Below are positions 37,790 to 49,007 of a stretch of DNA of 64,000 nt, piece by piece; within the stretch, counting starts at the first letter, position 1, and the number at the start of each line of letters is the position of its first letter. The position numbers and the translations under genes are program-made. Origin of the DNA: Corticium candelabrum (lineage: Eukaryota > Porifera > Homoscleromorpha > Homosclerophorida > Plakinidae); assembly GCF_963422355.1 (NCBI RefSeq), contig NC_085092.1:3876471-3940470 (forward strand), given 5' to 3'. A model generated the notes under the pieces. It did not search any database and was not told where the DNA came from. It saw only the letters and a list, made by a program, of their open reading frames with translations.

Positions 37790-38560
37790 GGTCATAGTCT
37801 TTGCCCAGAATGGTAGACGGCGTTTTTGAGGAACATCTGCCTGTTCCCTTGTTGACGTTGAAGGTCTGCAGTCAGTGTTCGGTGTCAGCGGTCCGTGAGG
37901 TGTTGCGGCAGGAATGTCGGTGTCACTCGACGTCGGTCTGCTGGTAACCGGTGTCTCCGTAGTCTCTTTCCCTGATTCCAAAGAGTGTGTCAGAGGAGGA
38001 GCCATCTCTCATGGTGGTCTGTTTTGGATGAGCGGGGTTGATGTTGATCTCCTCCTTCTTTTCTCATTAGACGGCCACATATCCCCAGGGTCGTCAGCGT
38101 GCAGTTGCATCGGTACTATACGTTCCTTGTCAATAATATTGTCTGCGGCCGTCTGTCGGTCATTCTTGGTGTTACACTCCGACTTCTCGCTGGGCACAAC
38201 TCTGTTGGTGTGTTGTTTGTCTTTCGTGGCTTGTGTTGAATATAACTTTAGACGGTCAAAATAAACGACCTGCCATTTTCTTCCGCTTACCGACTGGATC
38301 CTATATGCCACATCAGACAAAACCTTGACTACCGCGTATGGTCCTTGCCACGGTCTAGGTAGCTTGGTCGTTTGTCCCCGCTTGACATGTGGCACGTGTA
38401 ACCACACTTTGTCTCCAATTCTGTACGGGGACATATGCACCCGTTTGTCATAGTGACTCTTCTGTCTTCGTTGCTGGGATGCCGTCGTCCGTCTTACTGT
38501 CTCGTATCTGCCTGCGGTTTCGTCCGTAGCTGTGAGGCATACTCGGAGCAGGATCGTAGT
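37790..38560 (-). mobile_element. Ty3/gypsy pol remnant (integrase C-terminus)
   Basis: Minus-strand frames give an integrase tail with a GPY/F-type signature (WQGPYAVVKVLSDVAYRIQ), preceded by a basic KSHYDKRVHMSPYRIGDKVW segment and followed by a low-complexity Pro/Ser/Thr tail in a shifted frame. Reverse transcriptase, RNase H and the integrase core are absent. A dead fragment. Confidence 0.75.
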
Positions 38561-39097
38561 TCCTACTAGCGTTACCTAGACACAGCATAATATAGAAGCA
38601 AAAACAGGGAGCAAGAAATAACTGCTACTATAAACGAGTCAGAGTCTGAGCCTGCTATGCATAACTGTAGAGATGTTCAGAGTTATTCTAATTGATTAAG
38701 ATGGTAATGATATTGATGACAACACTCGGCTAGTGCCCTTAAAATGTACAGATACTGAAAGGAAGAGGTATAATATAGTTCTTTGGCTGAGTGATCAGTT
38801 ACCTCGACGGCTATAATACAGTTAAACATTTTGTTTAGGACATACATGATCCAGTGTTTTCCCTGAAAATTTCAATTAGTAGCCACTTGGCTAGAGAAAT
38901 TTGTTCGTTTTTAGCCAAGCACTTTATTTCAGAGCCAATAAAAAATTGCACACACTAAACAGCTAGCAAGCTAACTGACTATTTTTACGAACAGACAGGC
39001 AGCATTTGTACAAATTAATCTGACATGTCATTTTTAAAGCAACGTGACTTTGGCAAGACTAAGTTTACAAACCATGCAGACTTCAAGAGTTCAGTGT
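38561..39097. other. non-coding interval before the receptor duplication
   Basis: AT-rich; no gene recognised. A CCAGTGTTTTCCCTGAAAATT string at about 38852 resembles a DNA-transposon end, but no partner end was found. Confidence 0.35.
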
Positions 39098-40025
39098 CAT
39101 ATCCTTCTTGGCTTCTCATACTAAAAGTTTAGAAACCCTGTCATCATCAAAGTCTTGAACTTGTGGCATTTCAATGTTCAGCATCGTTGAGGTCATCATT
39201 GACATCATCCATTTTTGTGGTTCATACCATCGGTTTTCTTCCGTTTTACTTCCGCACTGTCTTCTTTAGAACGTTATTTTTAGTTTGACCCTTGCAGTCG
39301 CTGCAAAAAGAGTGCCCAGCCATGTGCAGAACATAGAGCACGCGCAATAGTTTTTGGAGCTCCAATTAATGCGTTACGCTAATTGCCATTCTTAACGCAC
39401 TGTATTCACTATAGTTGAAATATACAGAGAAAGGCGTACACGGTACACTGTACAACTAGCCAACTTGGCGAGGACGAATTACCATTTTCTATGCAGTGAC
39501 ATCTGTTTGTAGCATTTGGCTATTTGATATCTCTGACATATTTGATGTGCAATAGAGAGTTTGTCCAAATTGCGTTTAATGCACAACTCGTGGATCCTGG
39601 AAGTTGTCTAGCTGTACAACTAGTAGTAGACTGTACAAAGGTAAATAATTTGAAAGATGTTAGCTTTGTCATGCTATTCTACGTGCAAAAGTCTCTAAAC
39701 ATACAAAGAATCAAGACTTGAAAGTGCAGCGTCTACGGCTCTAGCTAGCTAGTAACTGTCGGTTTGAAGACGGAAATTAGCCGCATAGACTACGTAACGC
39801 CGTGAAGCATGCGCGATGCATGCCACGTCGTAAACAGCGAGCTTATGTTTCTAGGACATGCAGCGGCCCATCAGGGCGTAACGTAGCATGGGCTAGACCG
39901 GGCTACTTATGAGTCAAATGTCCATGTAAAATGAATTTGTATAAATAGAAAAATTAATTAATAAAACTTACCAGTGACGCTTACAAGTGTAACTCTAGGT
40001 ACACTATGGATCTAGTCTCGCGTAG

Positions 40026-40115
40026 ACAGACTCTTTCCTTCGCGTCATACGTGCATACCGCCTGGAAGTACACTGCATGTGTATGACGAGGCGGAAAGGG
40101 TCTGGCTATGCGAGA
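40026..40115. mobile_element. short foldback element
   Basis: Arms of about 35-38 bp, starting TCGCGTAGACAGACTCTTTC and complementary to GGAAAGGGTCTGGCTATGCGAG, surround a short spacer. Present at the same place in copy B (about 58890-58985). Confidence 0.55.
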
Positions 40116-40187
40116 CTCTGTGGGTGTCGGTACAGTGTACATGTATCCAGAGATATGTAGTGTGCATGATATGGATAATTGCAAACG

Positions 40188-40317
40188 CAGTGGCAGATCC
40201 AGGGTGGTGCCTGAGGTGCCTAGGCACCTCCATTTTTGGATGGCAAGTAGGGACAAAACGAAACAGCCGTCAGTATATAGTATAGACACCACCTTTTCTA
40301 GTCTGGATCCTCCACTG
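40188..40317. mobile_element. 130-bp MITE of the CAGTGGCGGATC family
   Basis: Ends CAGTGGCAGATCCAGGG and GGATCCTCCACTG. Interior palindrome GGTGCCTAGGCACC-like. Conserved in copy B near 59060-59190. Confidence 0.65.
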
Positions 40318-40798
40318 CAATTTTTACATTATTAGTTAATCAATTAAACGCCAATAAAATTAGGCGTGTTTCGTAGTAGCGTGAAGTCTAGCCTTCCCCA
40401 TTTCTAGAGGTCACGCTACGCCCCTGGGCCCATGCATACTTCGAACGTGTACTATAGATCATACTACACAGAGTTCAGAAAAAGAGAGGCCCGGACCTTG
40501 GGCCCCCGCCTGGTTTCGCCACTAGTGCTGGCACAAATTGTAAGTTCATTATATTTTGACATACTGTCTAGGTTAGTTGCAATAGTACTGACGCTCCGAG
40601 CAGCCGTCGGTCACAAAGATATTGTAACCACGTGCACATCTTAGTTTATGCTAATTACCAGCATCTACTCCACAACACCATCCTCTTCAGACTCATTTGT
40701 CCCTTTTTCCATCAGGATTTCAGAGACTGTGTTTCCTTTCTTCTACAGTAGTTTGACAAAAATTAATATTAATTTAATAATTACTTCCTTTCCTGGTT

Positions 40799-43700
40799 TT
40801 AGTTACTAATTCTTACGTTACTCTTTGGAGTTGTTTCTTTGTAAGCGTTGTCCTCGTCGTCATCCTGTTGCTTGAAAACGCCACACGTTTCACAAGTTTT
40901 GTCATCTTCGACAGGGTCGTATTCTTGGCAGTAATTAGCATCTGCATGCTTGGAATGGACGCTCCTTGAAAACCTCCTTTGACTGTCTTCTGTCGTACAA
41001 TCAATATTCTCTTCATCGTTTAGGCTAAAGTCTTCTTTTTCATCTAAAGTATCACTAACTTTTACAGTTGTCTCTCGTCTGTCGAACTTTCGTTTCGGAT
41101 TAGAATCTTTAACGGAGACTTCGTGGTCCTTCTTCGCCGACTGTTCTCGACTTCTACCGTTGTTTTCATGCGTTCCTTTCTGCCAGTTACTCTTCGTTTC
41201 TGCCACAAGGCGCCGACACTTTTGAAAGTATTCGATCCACAGCCTTCTGGCTGGTCCAGGAAAGAGGCTATATATCGTCAGCAATACGCCAAAGATAGCC
41301 AAAGACACTGGAAAGGTGCAATACAATAGTGTCCCGCCCAAGTCGTCAAATTCCGAAATACAGTCACTGCTGCTGTTTCTGTTTTGGCACAAGATGTAAT
41401 TCGCAAGTTCCTGGTCATTTTTTTCGGACCAAAAGTAGTTGTAAACCTCAAACATAGTAGATGCGAATACAAACAGAAGTGGAGCCACCGTTACTAGAAC
41501 CAAGAAATGGCGAGTGATAACGACTCCTACGACTTTGAATTCTTGGTTTATTGCTCTCTGTTTGATTTGAAATTTAAAAGACTAGACAACATAAACAAAA
41601 TATTACCACATGTCCGTTATGCTGTTTCATGTTACATGTAGGAGCAATATAAGCAAGACTCAGATTCTAGGCACACCTGGTCATGCACAGCACTCTACAC
41701 GAGCAAATGTCAGACCAAGTAAACTGACAAGAAAACAGATAGTCAAATTGACCATTAGACGCGACAGGAGAACAAGACTATCTGCATGCTAAAAGCCGAA
41801 GCAGCCTATAGCTGTACTAGTAATCCTTGTCAGGATTTGTTGACTTACAAAGTCCGCATCCACCCACAACTAAACACATCTACACACGCACACACGCACG
41901 CACACAACAAACAAATAAACAAACAAACACGCGCCGTTGCAGTGGCGGATCCAGTCTTTCTGAAAGGGGTATATAGGCGCACTTTAGGGTACTGGCAATG
42001 TGACGTCACAAACCAAAACTCAAGCAGATATATTAATTAACTTAATTGCTAAGTATTGATAACATCATACAATACTTTGAAACAAGATCACGTTACCAAT
42101 TATGATCCAATAAATGCAAAACGTCACGTGACAACTGGTCCTAGCCATGACTGGTTCGGGGCTAGAGTTAGGGGTATAGAGTCAGGGTTAGGGTTTGGGT
42201 TAGAGCTAAGGTTAGGGTAGGGTAAGGTCTTGGACCATTTATGGCTATAGCGGACCAACTATATGGCAACCAGAACTGGTCGGGGACCATTTATGGCAGC
42301 CACGACCTGTCCACCGGACAAGTTAAGACGGAGACCACATATAGCGTGACAACTTCCATGGCATGCACAAAAAGAGTTGCCAATGGTGACCTGGGTCGCT
42401 TACTCATTCGCAAACACGAACAAGGTTAAGGGTTTATACAATGACTGCGTCTGCATACGCAGGTTGAAATACCTCTGAAGCCTTCTCCGTGTACAGTACT
42501 TCCGCTGTCGAAAGGGGAAGGCGCTCACCCCCAGTTGTGCGACCCTCTAGAATAAGATTCGCCACTGCCACGTACATGAGCAAGCACACATAACGAGTTC
42601 TATGCATGACAGTGGTTTCTTTACATATATACCTGTCTCATGCGCTTTATAATAAGTATCGCCATGATAAAGGCAATCACTGATGCAACCTGAGTTGGCA
42701 CTGTGTACGAGTAGAACCGACTATTTCCAGTCGGTAAACATATGAATTGAATGGGGTCGATTTGATAAGAGACAGTGCCGAGAATAGCGGACACGATTGT
42801 TGCAGAAACACCCAAGGCAAAGACGATCTCAAGAAACAAAACTAGTTTCGAGTGACGTCTCAAAATGCCTCTTTGTCCGGGCTTCTTAAGGTCACATATA
42901 GCCACATAGAAGTTAGATACGGACGTGGTAAACAAAAAGAAAGACGTCAGAAACGTGAAATGATAAACTGCACCTGCAAAAACGGAAAAAATATATATAG
43001 AAATTGAAACAAGGTAATAAAAGTTAACATACTAATATGATTTGATTATTTGTGTGAAGTACATGTAAAATCAGACTTCTACGATATTTTGTTGTATACG
43101 GTATTGTTGCATCATGTTGTTCCATTAATATTACTCCTGCCCTTAATGAATAGAGAAACTCTACAGTGCTAAACCCTCGGCCGGTGTATGTAATCATATC
43201 TCGTCACGTGATAATGTTTTGCATACTGAGGTATTGAGCTTTAGCGACGGGTCTCAGCTAAGGTTTCCCAATGTAAGCGTGTAAACAAAGGGTGTAAGTA
43301 TGCAGAAACACTGTGGAACAAGCAATTGTTACAAATCAGGTACATTTCAGTTACACGTACCGCATGGCGCCTGAATATTACCTGCACCTTTGCTCTCTGG
43401 ACGCCTGGTTTTTGGTGGAAAAACATGCACTTGCAAATGTAGATTAGGCGTTAATTCTCGTAGCTAGAAGATGTAAAGCCTTATGATTGCATCACGTTCG
43501 TCTATTGGTCGGTAATGACGTCACGTCTCGTCTATTGGTCGGAATAACTTCATTTGCATCTAAACTAATCGAGTATAAATACGGTCGTACGGTCGGTTGC
43601 ACCAGACTACTGTAACCTTAGCCGGATATCCGGGCCTTGGGTAATAAGTAACGACGGTATTGTACTGTCGATGCTACGTAGCGTGACCTTTAAATGTTCT

Positions 43701-46700
43701 TTGGGCTATAAATTATATTCTGTTGGCGATCATGCCATTACAATGAAGAAGCAATAAAGTCACTAGAGGATCCAGAATTTAGTTAAGTTAATTAAAGGGG
43801 AGGGCCAATATAGAATAGTGACACGCTCCAAATTCCACTAAAAGCAGTTAAAAACATACTTGAGCAATGAACGCATTCAACTGCACGTGATTGCATGATC
43901 TCGATTTCAGTCACTATATGAGAAATACACAAACACTATTTTGATTATAAACATTTGTCACTTCTGCTTCTGCAGTGGCGTTGGCGTCGTTAAGCATGGA
44001 CCTGAGAAGGCCATGGTCTCCACATTGTTAGTAGGCGTGGTCTTTTAGATTCTAGGCAAGGTCTCATAAAAGTCAAACCCAAGTAGCTGGCCTCTCCAAC
44101 TTTTAGTCCAGCTACATTCTTGGCAGAAGCTAGCTGATGGTTTGTAGCTGTTATTTCGAGGACGGAAATTAGCCGCTTACGTAACGACGTGGAGCATGCG
44201 CGATGCGCGCCATGCCATCTTGGTACATACCAGCGAGCATATGCATGTATCTAGGACAACAGCCAGTACTTTCGAACATGTACTTGTTGATCGTACAGTA
44301 CTAGACAGAGTTTAGGGAAGGAAAGGTCCGGGGGTCCTTTGGCTCCCGACTGGATTCCGTCATTACGTGCTAAACCCTCGGCTGCTAGCTTAGGTTACAA
44401 GTATGCATATAAGGTAAGTTATGAAATACAGAGTCGCGTGGACGTCACTAGACACCATATGCCAAGACATGTCCAAACAGCTGACAGAGAAAGGACAGGC
44501 AGTCTTTGTGTCAAATAGCTTCATTTGCATTCTAGTCTACGAGAAACACGGTATAGAGTACGCATACTGCTATACGAAAGAACAGAGAGTAGACTGACAG
44601 GTGCAGGTGCACATAACCGATATCGCCACAGTAGCCTACGCGGAGTTAATAATACCGCTCACATCCGTCTATCGACCCCGACCCGTCTACATTCGACTGT
44701 CGAGACGTTGGTGTAGAGCAGTATTAGTATATCCCTAGCGCATGCACGCGTCCAGTTAATGACAAAACACACGCCCAATAGATTACATCATACAGTTGCG
44801 TACAACGACATACTTTTACGCATACGCTTACTTATAGACGTTGATCCACACATAAGCCTTACCTAGAGAGGGCGTGCCTGTGACCCCTGCTGACACGCTC
44901 CATTGGGCGTGACGCAGTTGTTCCTCCATCTAGAGGTAGGTCACCAAAACGCCGACAGACATAAAATAATTCTTTTTTTCCTTTTTACAGACAAAGGAAA
45001 ACATTACTGATAGCTAAAGTTCCGATTTTACAGCATTGCTAACTGATTTCCTAGAGCATTTGCTACTAAAATATATATTTTGTGGAGAAAGCAAACAAAC
45101 CAAAATCAGAAATATGGCTGCAGTGATGTCTTCTTCTGTCTGCAATCCTCCAGGAATTTCATGGCTTCTACCCTATTCCCTACCACACTGTACAATAGCA
45201 CATAAAGTAGTACGTAATGTTTTAATAAGAGCCACTGCCCTTCTAGGCTGGGTAATATGGTACCTAGACTGTATAGGTTAATGTGACTTGGTTAACGACA
45301 CCAAGAAATGTGGACATACATACAAATTGCAGTGGCATACCCAGAAGAGGTGCACAGGGTGCTCGAACACTCCGTAATTTTTGTCTTGGATGACTGATAG
45401 AAAATGTTACGTCGTCACTACAAAGTCAAAATTATAGTACGCAGGACTTATATAGACAGACAGTACTCCAAGGCAGTTATGCAGTACTGCACTGGAATTA
45501 GCTTGACTTTATTCACATGCCAGCCACAATTTACGGCAAGTTAAAATTATCATTTATGTTGACCACCCCTTTGGTTCGAAATTCTGGCTACACCACTGAT
45601 GCAAACATGCATATACGTAAGTATATCCATCTTCTCTGTTACTGTCTCGTATTTCGTCGCCTCCTTAACCGTGAAGCTTAGGGACTGCAACTCGTCCTCT
45701 GCTTTTTTATCCCATACTGTAGATCAGTGCTGAAACTCGCAGTGACTCCACTTCTTCAGCTAGTCCTTCTTCTTTGCTGTAGCGACTGTAACTCCTGAAC
45801 TAAGGCGAAGTAACTATATAGGGGCGAGTGATATCAAAAACACAAAGGAGAAGAAATTTCTTCAAACAACTACACACAACACTCATGCAGTTCTATACTT
45901 ATAGCCTAGAACGCCTCCTTTGTGCTATCATAGTTAACTAGATATATTAAATTTGTAAATTATTTCTCATATATTACCTTGAACGATACAAAGAGTACTT
46001 GGATTCTCCCACGTGCCCAATGCGTCGCTGTGCGAGCAGTAGGTACCACGGCGTCCCACGAAAAATATAATAGCAAAATGTACCACTAGCAATGTAAGCA
46101 CCGTTGACTATACGTTACTCATCTAAACAAACTCGGTAATGATAAATCCGCACCTGTCACCAGGTAGAAAACTGTCGTGAGCAAAGTAATCGAGTGCGGA
46201 AACTGACGCCTGAAAAACACAAACAGCTGAAGTAAAGTCTCCAAGCATTTCTAGAACTTCTTACAATTCTTTCACTTTTGCCCAAGTATAGAAAACAATG
46301 AACGAACATATGCATATTACAACTAAACTGATGTAGATTGCGGAAGCAATAAGAGAAAGAGTTCCCTTTCTCAGTACCCAGTCGGATATAGGACAAGGAG
46401 GAGAGCATGGGGAGTTGCTCGAGGTTGAAGAAATAAGTGGTCGTATGCACGACGATGTACCGTTAGCTGTTCAGAATTGAAACAACAATAGTTACTAAAT
46501 AGTCATGCACATCGCAAAGACGTGCAGATACATAATCATTATGCACATGACAGATAACATGCACATACACTAAAACTGGTCAAGCACTCGCGCACTCAAA
46601 CGTGCACTCAAGCACTCACACTCACTCAAACGCTATTACACTCAAAACGCTTACCTTTGTATCGATCATCTTCTCCTGCTGAGACTACAGATGTGGGAAC

Positions 46701-47489
46701 CATACCTTGTAAGGTCTGCCACAATTATCCACAAAATCACACAAATAATGTGGCCAAGTAGTGTAATAATGCAATTAATTAACTACAATTACCTTTTTAT
46801 TCGTTTCATTTTGATGTCGAGCTGGAAGTTGTGTACAATCAGAGAGTGGAATACAGACGTCAGGTGACTGTGTAATGCTTTTCACGATTTTCCATTCCGA
46901 TTGGCAGTGCACCGTCTTGACAGCCGTACATACGTCTTTTGTTGGCCAATGCTTGTTGCACAAACTATCATTTACTAACGGTCTGTAATAATAACTGCAA
47001 ATAAAAGGAAGACCGTAAGAGAAACAGTCTTTAGTGATCAAACTCTTTAGAGCAAGCAGACGCTTCAAGTCCGTTTCTGTCCTTTGCAATCCACAGCCGT
47101 CATCAACAACGATGAATCCACTAAAAATATCCTTCCGCTGGTTCGTAAGTTGCAAATTGTTCATCCATGGAAGGTAACTTCGACAAGCAGATGACAACAA
47201 GAAATCGTAGCTTACCTCACTGAATTGTTGCACTCTCTGCTCGTCGCATCCCAGAGAGATGTTGTCTTGTGAGTGCGTGTGAGTACTCTGTAAGAGAATA
47301 TTCATGCAGGTAAATCAAATTAGCACTCAAGCCTATCTTGATTCGACGTCGTACTTCTAATTCATTCGAATTGTCTCTTGCATAGAGAGCAAAAAAGATG
47401 GTAGGAAGACAGTTGAAGACAACAATGATGACCACAATGAAACAAGCAAGAAGGCAAGAAGACGCACTCCCGTCTTTTACTCGAACCAT
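40799..47489 (-). CDS. Frizzled-class seven-TM receptor with cysteine-rich domain, copy A (complete)
   Basis: Eight minus-strand exons, all in phase, 718 aa: 47489-47355, 47287-46793, 46715-46655, 46466-46265, 46209-46154, 46085-45978, 42973-42633, 41557-40799 (TAA). MVRVKDG starts a protein with a hydrophobic signal segment (LLACFIVVIIVVFNCL). Exon 2 encodes an extracellular domain with exactly ten cysteines (FSYGLPFICSYYYRPL), as in Frizzled CRDs. TM1 IASAIYISLVVICICSFIVF; TM2 ITLLTTVFYLVTVVHFAIIF; extracellular GTYCSHSDALGTWENPSTLC then IVQG; TM3-5 in the 341-nt exon; TM6-7 in the last exon, ending YSLFPGPARRLWIEYFQKC, then a charged tail of about 150 residues. Gene-family Wnt receptors carry KTxxxW after TM7; it is not seen here. 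Closest to Frizzled/Smoothened-type receptors; ligand unknown. Gene symbol withheld. Confidence 0.8.
41940..42567. mobile_element. ~0.63-kb MITE of the CAGTGGCGGATC family, copy A
   Basis: Ends CAGTGGCGGATCCAGTC and AGATTCGCCACTG. Lies in the receptor intron between 41557 and 42633. The interior has a GGTTAGGG-rich patch at 42170-42230. The copy B partner is about 60811-61439, with a degraded left end. Confidence 0.7.
42170..42230. repeat. interstitial TTAGGG-like patch
   Basis: Degenerate AGGGTTAGGGTTTGGGTTAG array, a few units of the metazoan telomere motif, inside the MITE. Also present in copy B at about 61035-61100. Confidence 0.65.
42974..45977. other. 3-kb receptor intron
   Basis: Most is duplicated in copy B. 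Apart from the promoter-like cluster there is an 89-codon frame at 44468 onward that is interrupted by TGA in copy A and open in copy B (63337-63606). Repeat-like CACCCCT and ATTAGCCG strings also occur near 39770. Confidence 0.4.
43498..43585 (+). promoter_or_regulatory. promoter-like cluster antisense to the receptor, in its intron
   Basis: Two CTATTGGTCGG motifs (inverted CCAAT) flank TGACGTCA (a full CRE). An octamer-like ATTTGCAT and a TATA-like GAGTATAAATACGG follow. Spacing fits a plus-strand start near 43610. No downstream coding gene is recognised. The copy B equivalent (about 62383-62460) has lost the CRE and altered the TATA element to TATAAACA. Confidence 0.4.
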
Positions 47490-47679
47490 TCTCTTAACCC
47501 CAACAAGCGCGTTTCTGCGTTCCTTTCCTTCTGTAATTTCTGTTCCCCTAGCTGCGACTGCACAAAAGCACATGTGTAACTGCTGCAAACTCGGGATGAT
47601 CGCTGCATGATGTTTTCTTATTAGCTAAAGAATGCTTATTTATGTAGTGCCATTTGTTGTAATCGATACTTATGGCGCA

Positions 47680-47890
47680 CCATGTGTGTCAAAATAACGC
47701 CCTTCGGCGACAGCTACTAGACATCATTCGGCGACGACAACGTCATTCGACAACAGCTACTAGACATCATTCCGCGACGACTATGTCATTCGGCGAGCTA
47801 CTAGACAACATTCGGCGACGACTATGTCATTCGGCGACAGCTATCGCCGAAAGACATAGTAGCTGTCGCCGAATTTGACAAACATGGCGC
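47680..47890. repeat. TTCGGCGAC minisatellite with inverted unit
   Basis: Several imperfect ~30-36-bp units containing ATTCGGCGAC and AGCTACTAGACA, followed by an inverted unit (ATCGCCGAAAGACATAGTAG), so the right end folds back on the left. No coding capacity. Confidence 0.7.
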
Positions 47891-48800
47891 GCGCCATGTG
47901 TATCAAAATTCGGCGACAGCGTAGGCATATCAAAGTTCAGGAAAGTAACTAATGGGCTATTATTGTGTTAGTATCAATTTTATACATATTTATTCAATTT
48001 TATACACATTCATTGCGTGATTTGATATATTATTGGATGTCGTCGGTCCACTTCATCTGCGCTGTTGAGGCGTCAGTCTTCCTGGCCCATATCTGGTGTG
48101 TACACATCTTCTTGTCCCGAATCATAGCCATCTGCAGTTACATCTACAACGTCCACGTCGTTTTGGTCGTCGTCTAGGCCGAATTCAATAATAAACGCAA
48201 CTTTAATTTCATGACGGACGTCTAGGTCTACTTCCGTGGTGGACGTGTAGAGAATGACGCACCTTCCGGTCGGTCGCGTTGGCACATAATGTAATTCTAT
48301 ATATACTAGAGGAAAGCAGCAGCTAGAGCTAGAGCATAGACTGCAGCTTACAAATTGTAGTGATCAGATATACTCAAACTTAGCGACCGATTTCAGATAC
48401 TACGAGCTGTGCTAATGCAAGAAGATCAAATTCAAACCTAGCCTACTGTCTATTCCTCGTAAGTGTGAACTTGGAAGTGAGTAATGAAATAGAGGCCACA
48501 CAAGGTGTGCTCATTAGAGCACTAAGAGAGGTTCCAGTTAGATCATGTTACACCAATCATCTTGAGTGGTTCCAGTTGCTGATCCGTTGGTCTTACAAGA
48601 TAATTGGATAATAACCATTGCTCCACCCGTTTGTCTTTGATATGCACAAGTATTAGCCTTATGTTTTGTTTGTAGGAAAGGCTTAGATAATTTGATAAAC
48701 AGAAATGCCAGACCTCGCGGTTTTTAGCGATACCGAGATCAGCGCGAATGTCCAAAAAACAGCGCAGATATTCATTATTTCAAAGCTCACACTTATGGAG
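47890..48800. other. interval upstream of the receptor and beyond the LTR
   Basis: No gene recognised. A minus-strand 70-codon acidic frame at 48073-48285 has no recognisable domain. Confidence 0.3.
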
Positions 48801-49007
48801 AACAGACAGTAGTAGTTGACTTGAACGACTCATATCATAAACATACGTAACGCTACTACACGAGTAGACAACACGGGCGAGGATCACCTAGATACGGAAC
48901 GACGACAGTCCTTGACGGTCAAGTACCGACTCTTTATATTTACGATTGCAAACGTCTATATAGCAAGTGCACGTCCACTAATCTACATGCTACTGTTACA
49001 TACCACA
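48800..49007 (-). mobile_element. probable 3' LTR of the Ty3/gypsy element
   Basis: On the minus strand a polypurine tract AGAGGGGAGGAATG is followed by TGTGGTATGTAAC at 49007, the expected LTR start. A TATAAAGAG TATA-like motif lies downstream at about 48938. The far end of the LTR is uncertain. Confidence 0.5.

Larger units (their letters stand above)
39098..45130. repeat. segmental duplication, copy A (partner 57994-64000)
   Basis: Collinear with 57994 to the window end at an offset of about 18.87-18.90 kb, with small indels (for example about 27 bp around 39270-39297 absent from copy B). Contains the last two exons of the Frizzled-like receptor, the 5' part of its large intron and several inserted elements, all at matching positions in copy B, so the elements predate the duplication. 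Confidence 0.9.

Noticed and set aside
37172-37790. Open frames of 138-159 codons on both strands
   Set aside because: They run across the terminal inverted repeats of the TA-flanked element and mirror each other.
47680-47890. CRISPR-like array
   Set aside because: Units are contiguous and imperfect without unique spacers, in an animal genome.
48073-48285. 70-codon acidic minus-strand frame
   Set aside because: No domain, no homologue elsewhere in the window and no promoter or splice evidence.
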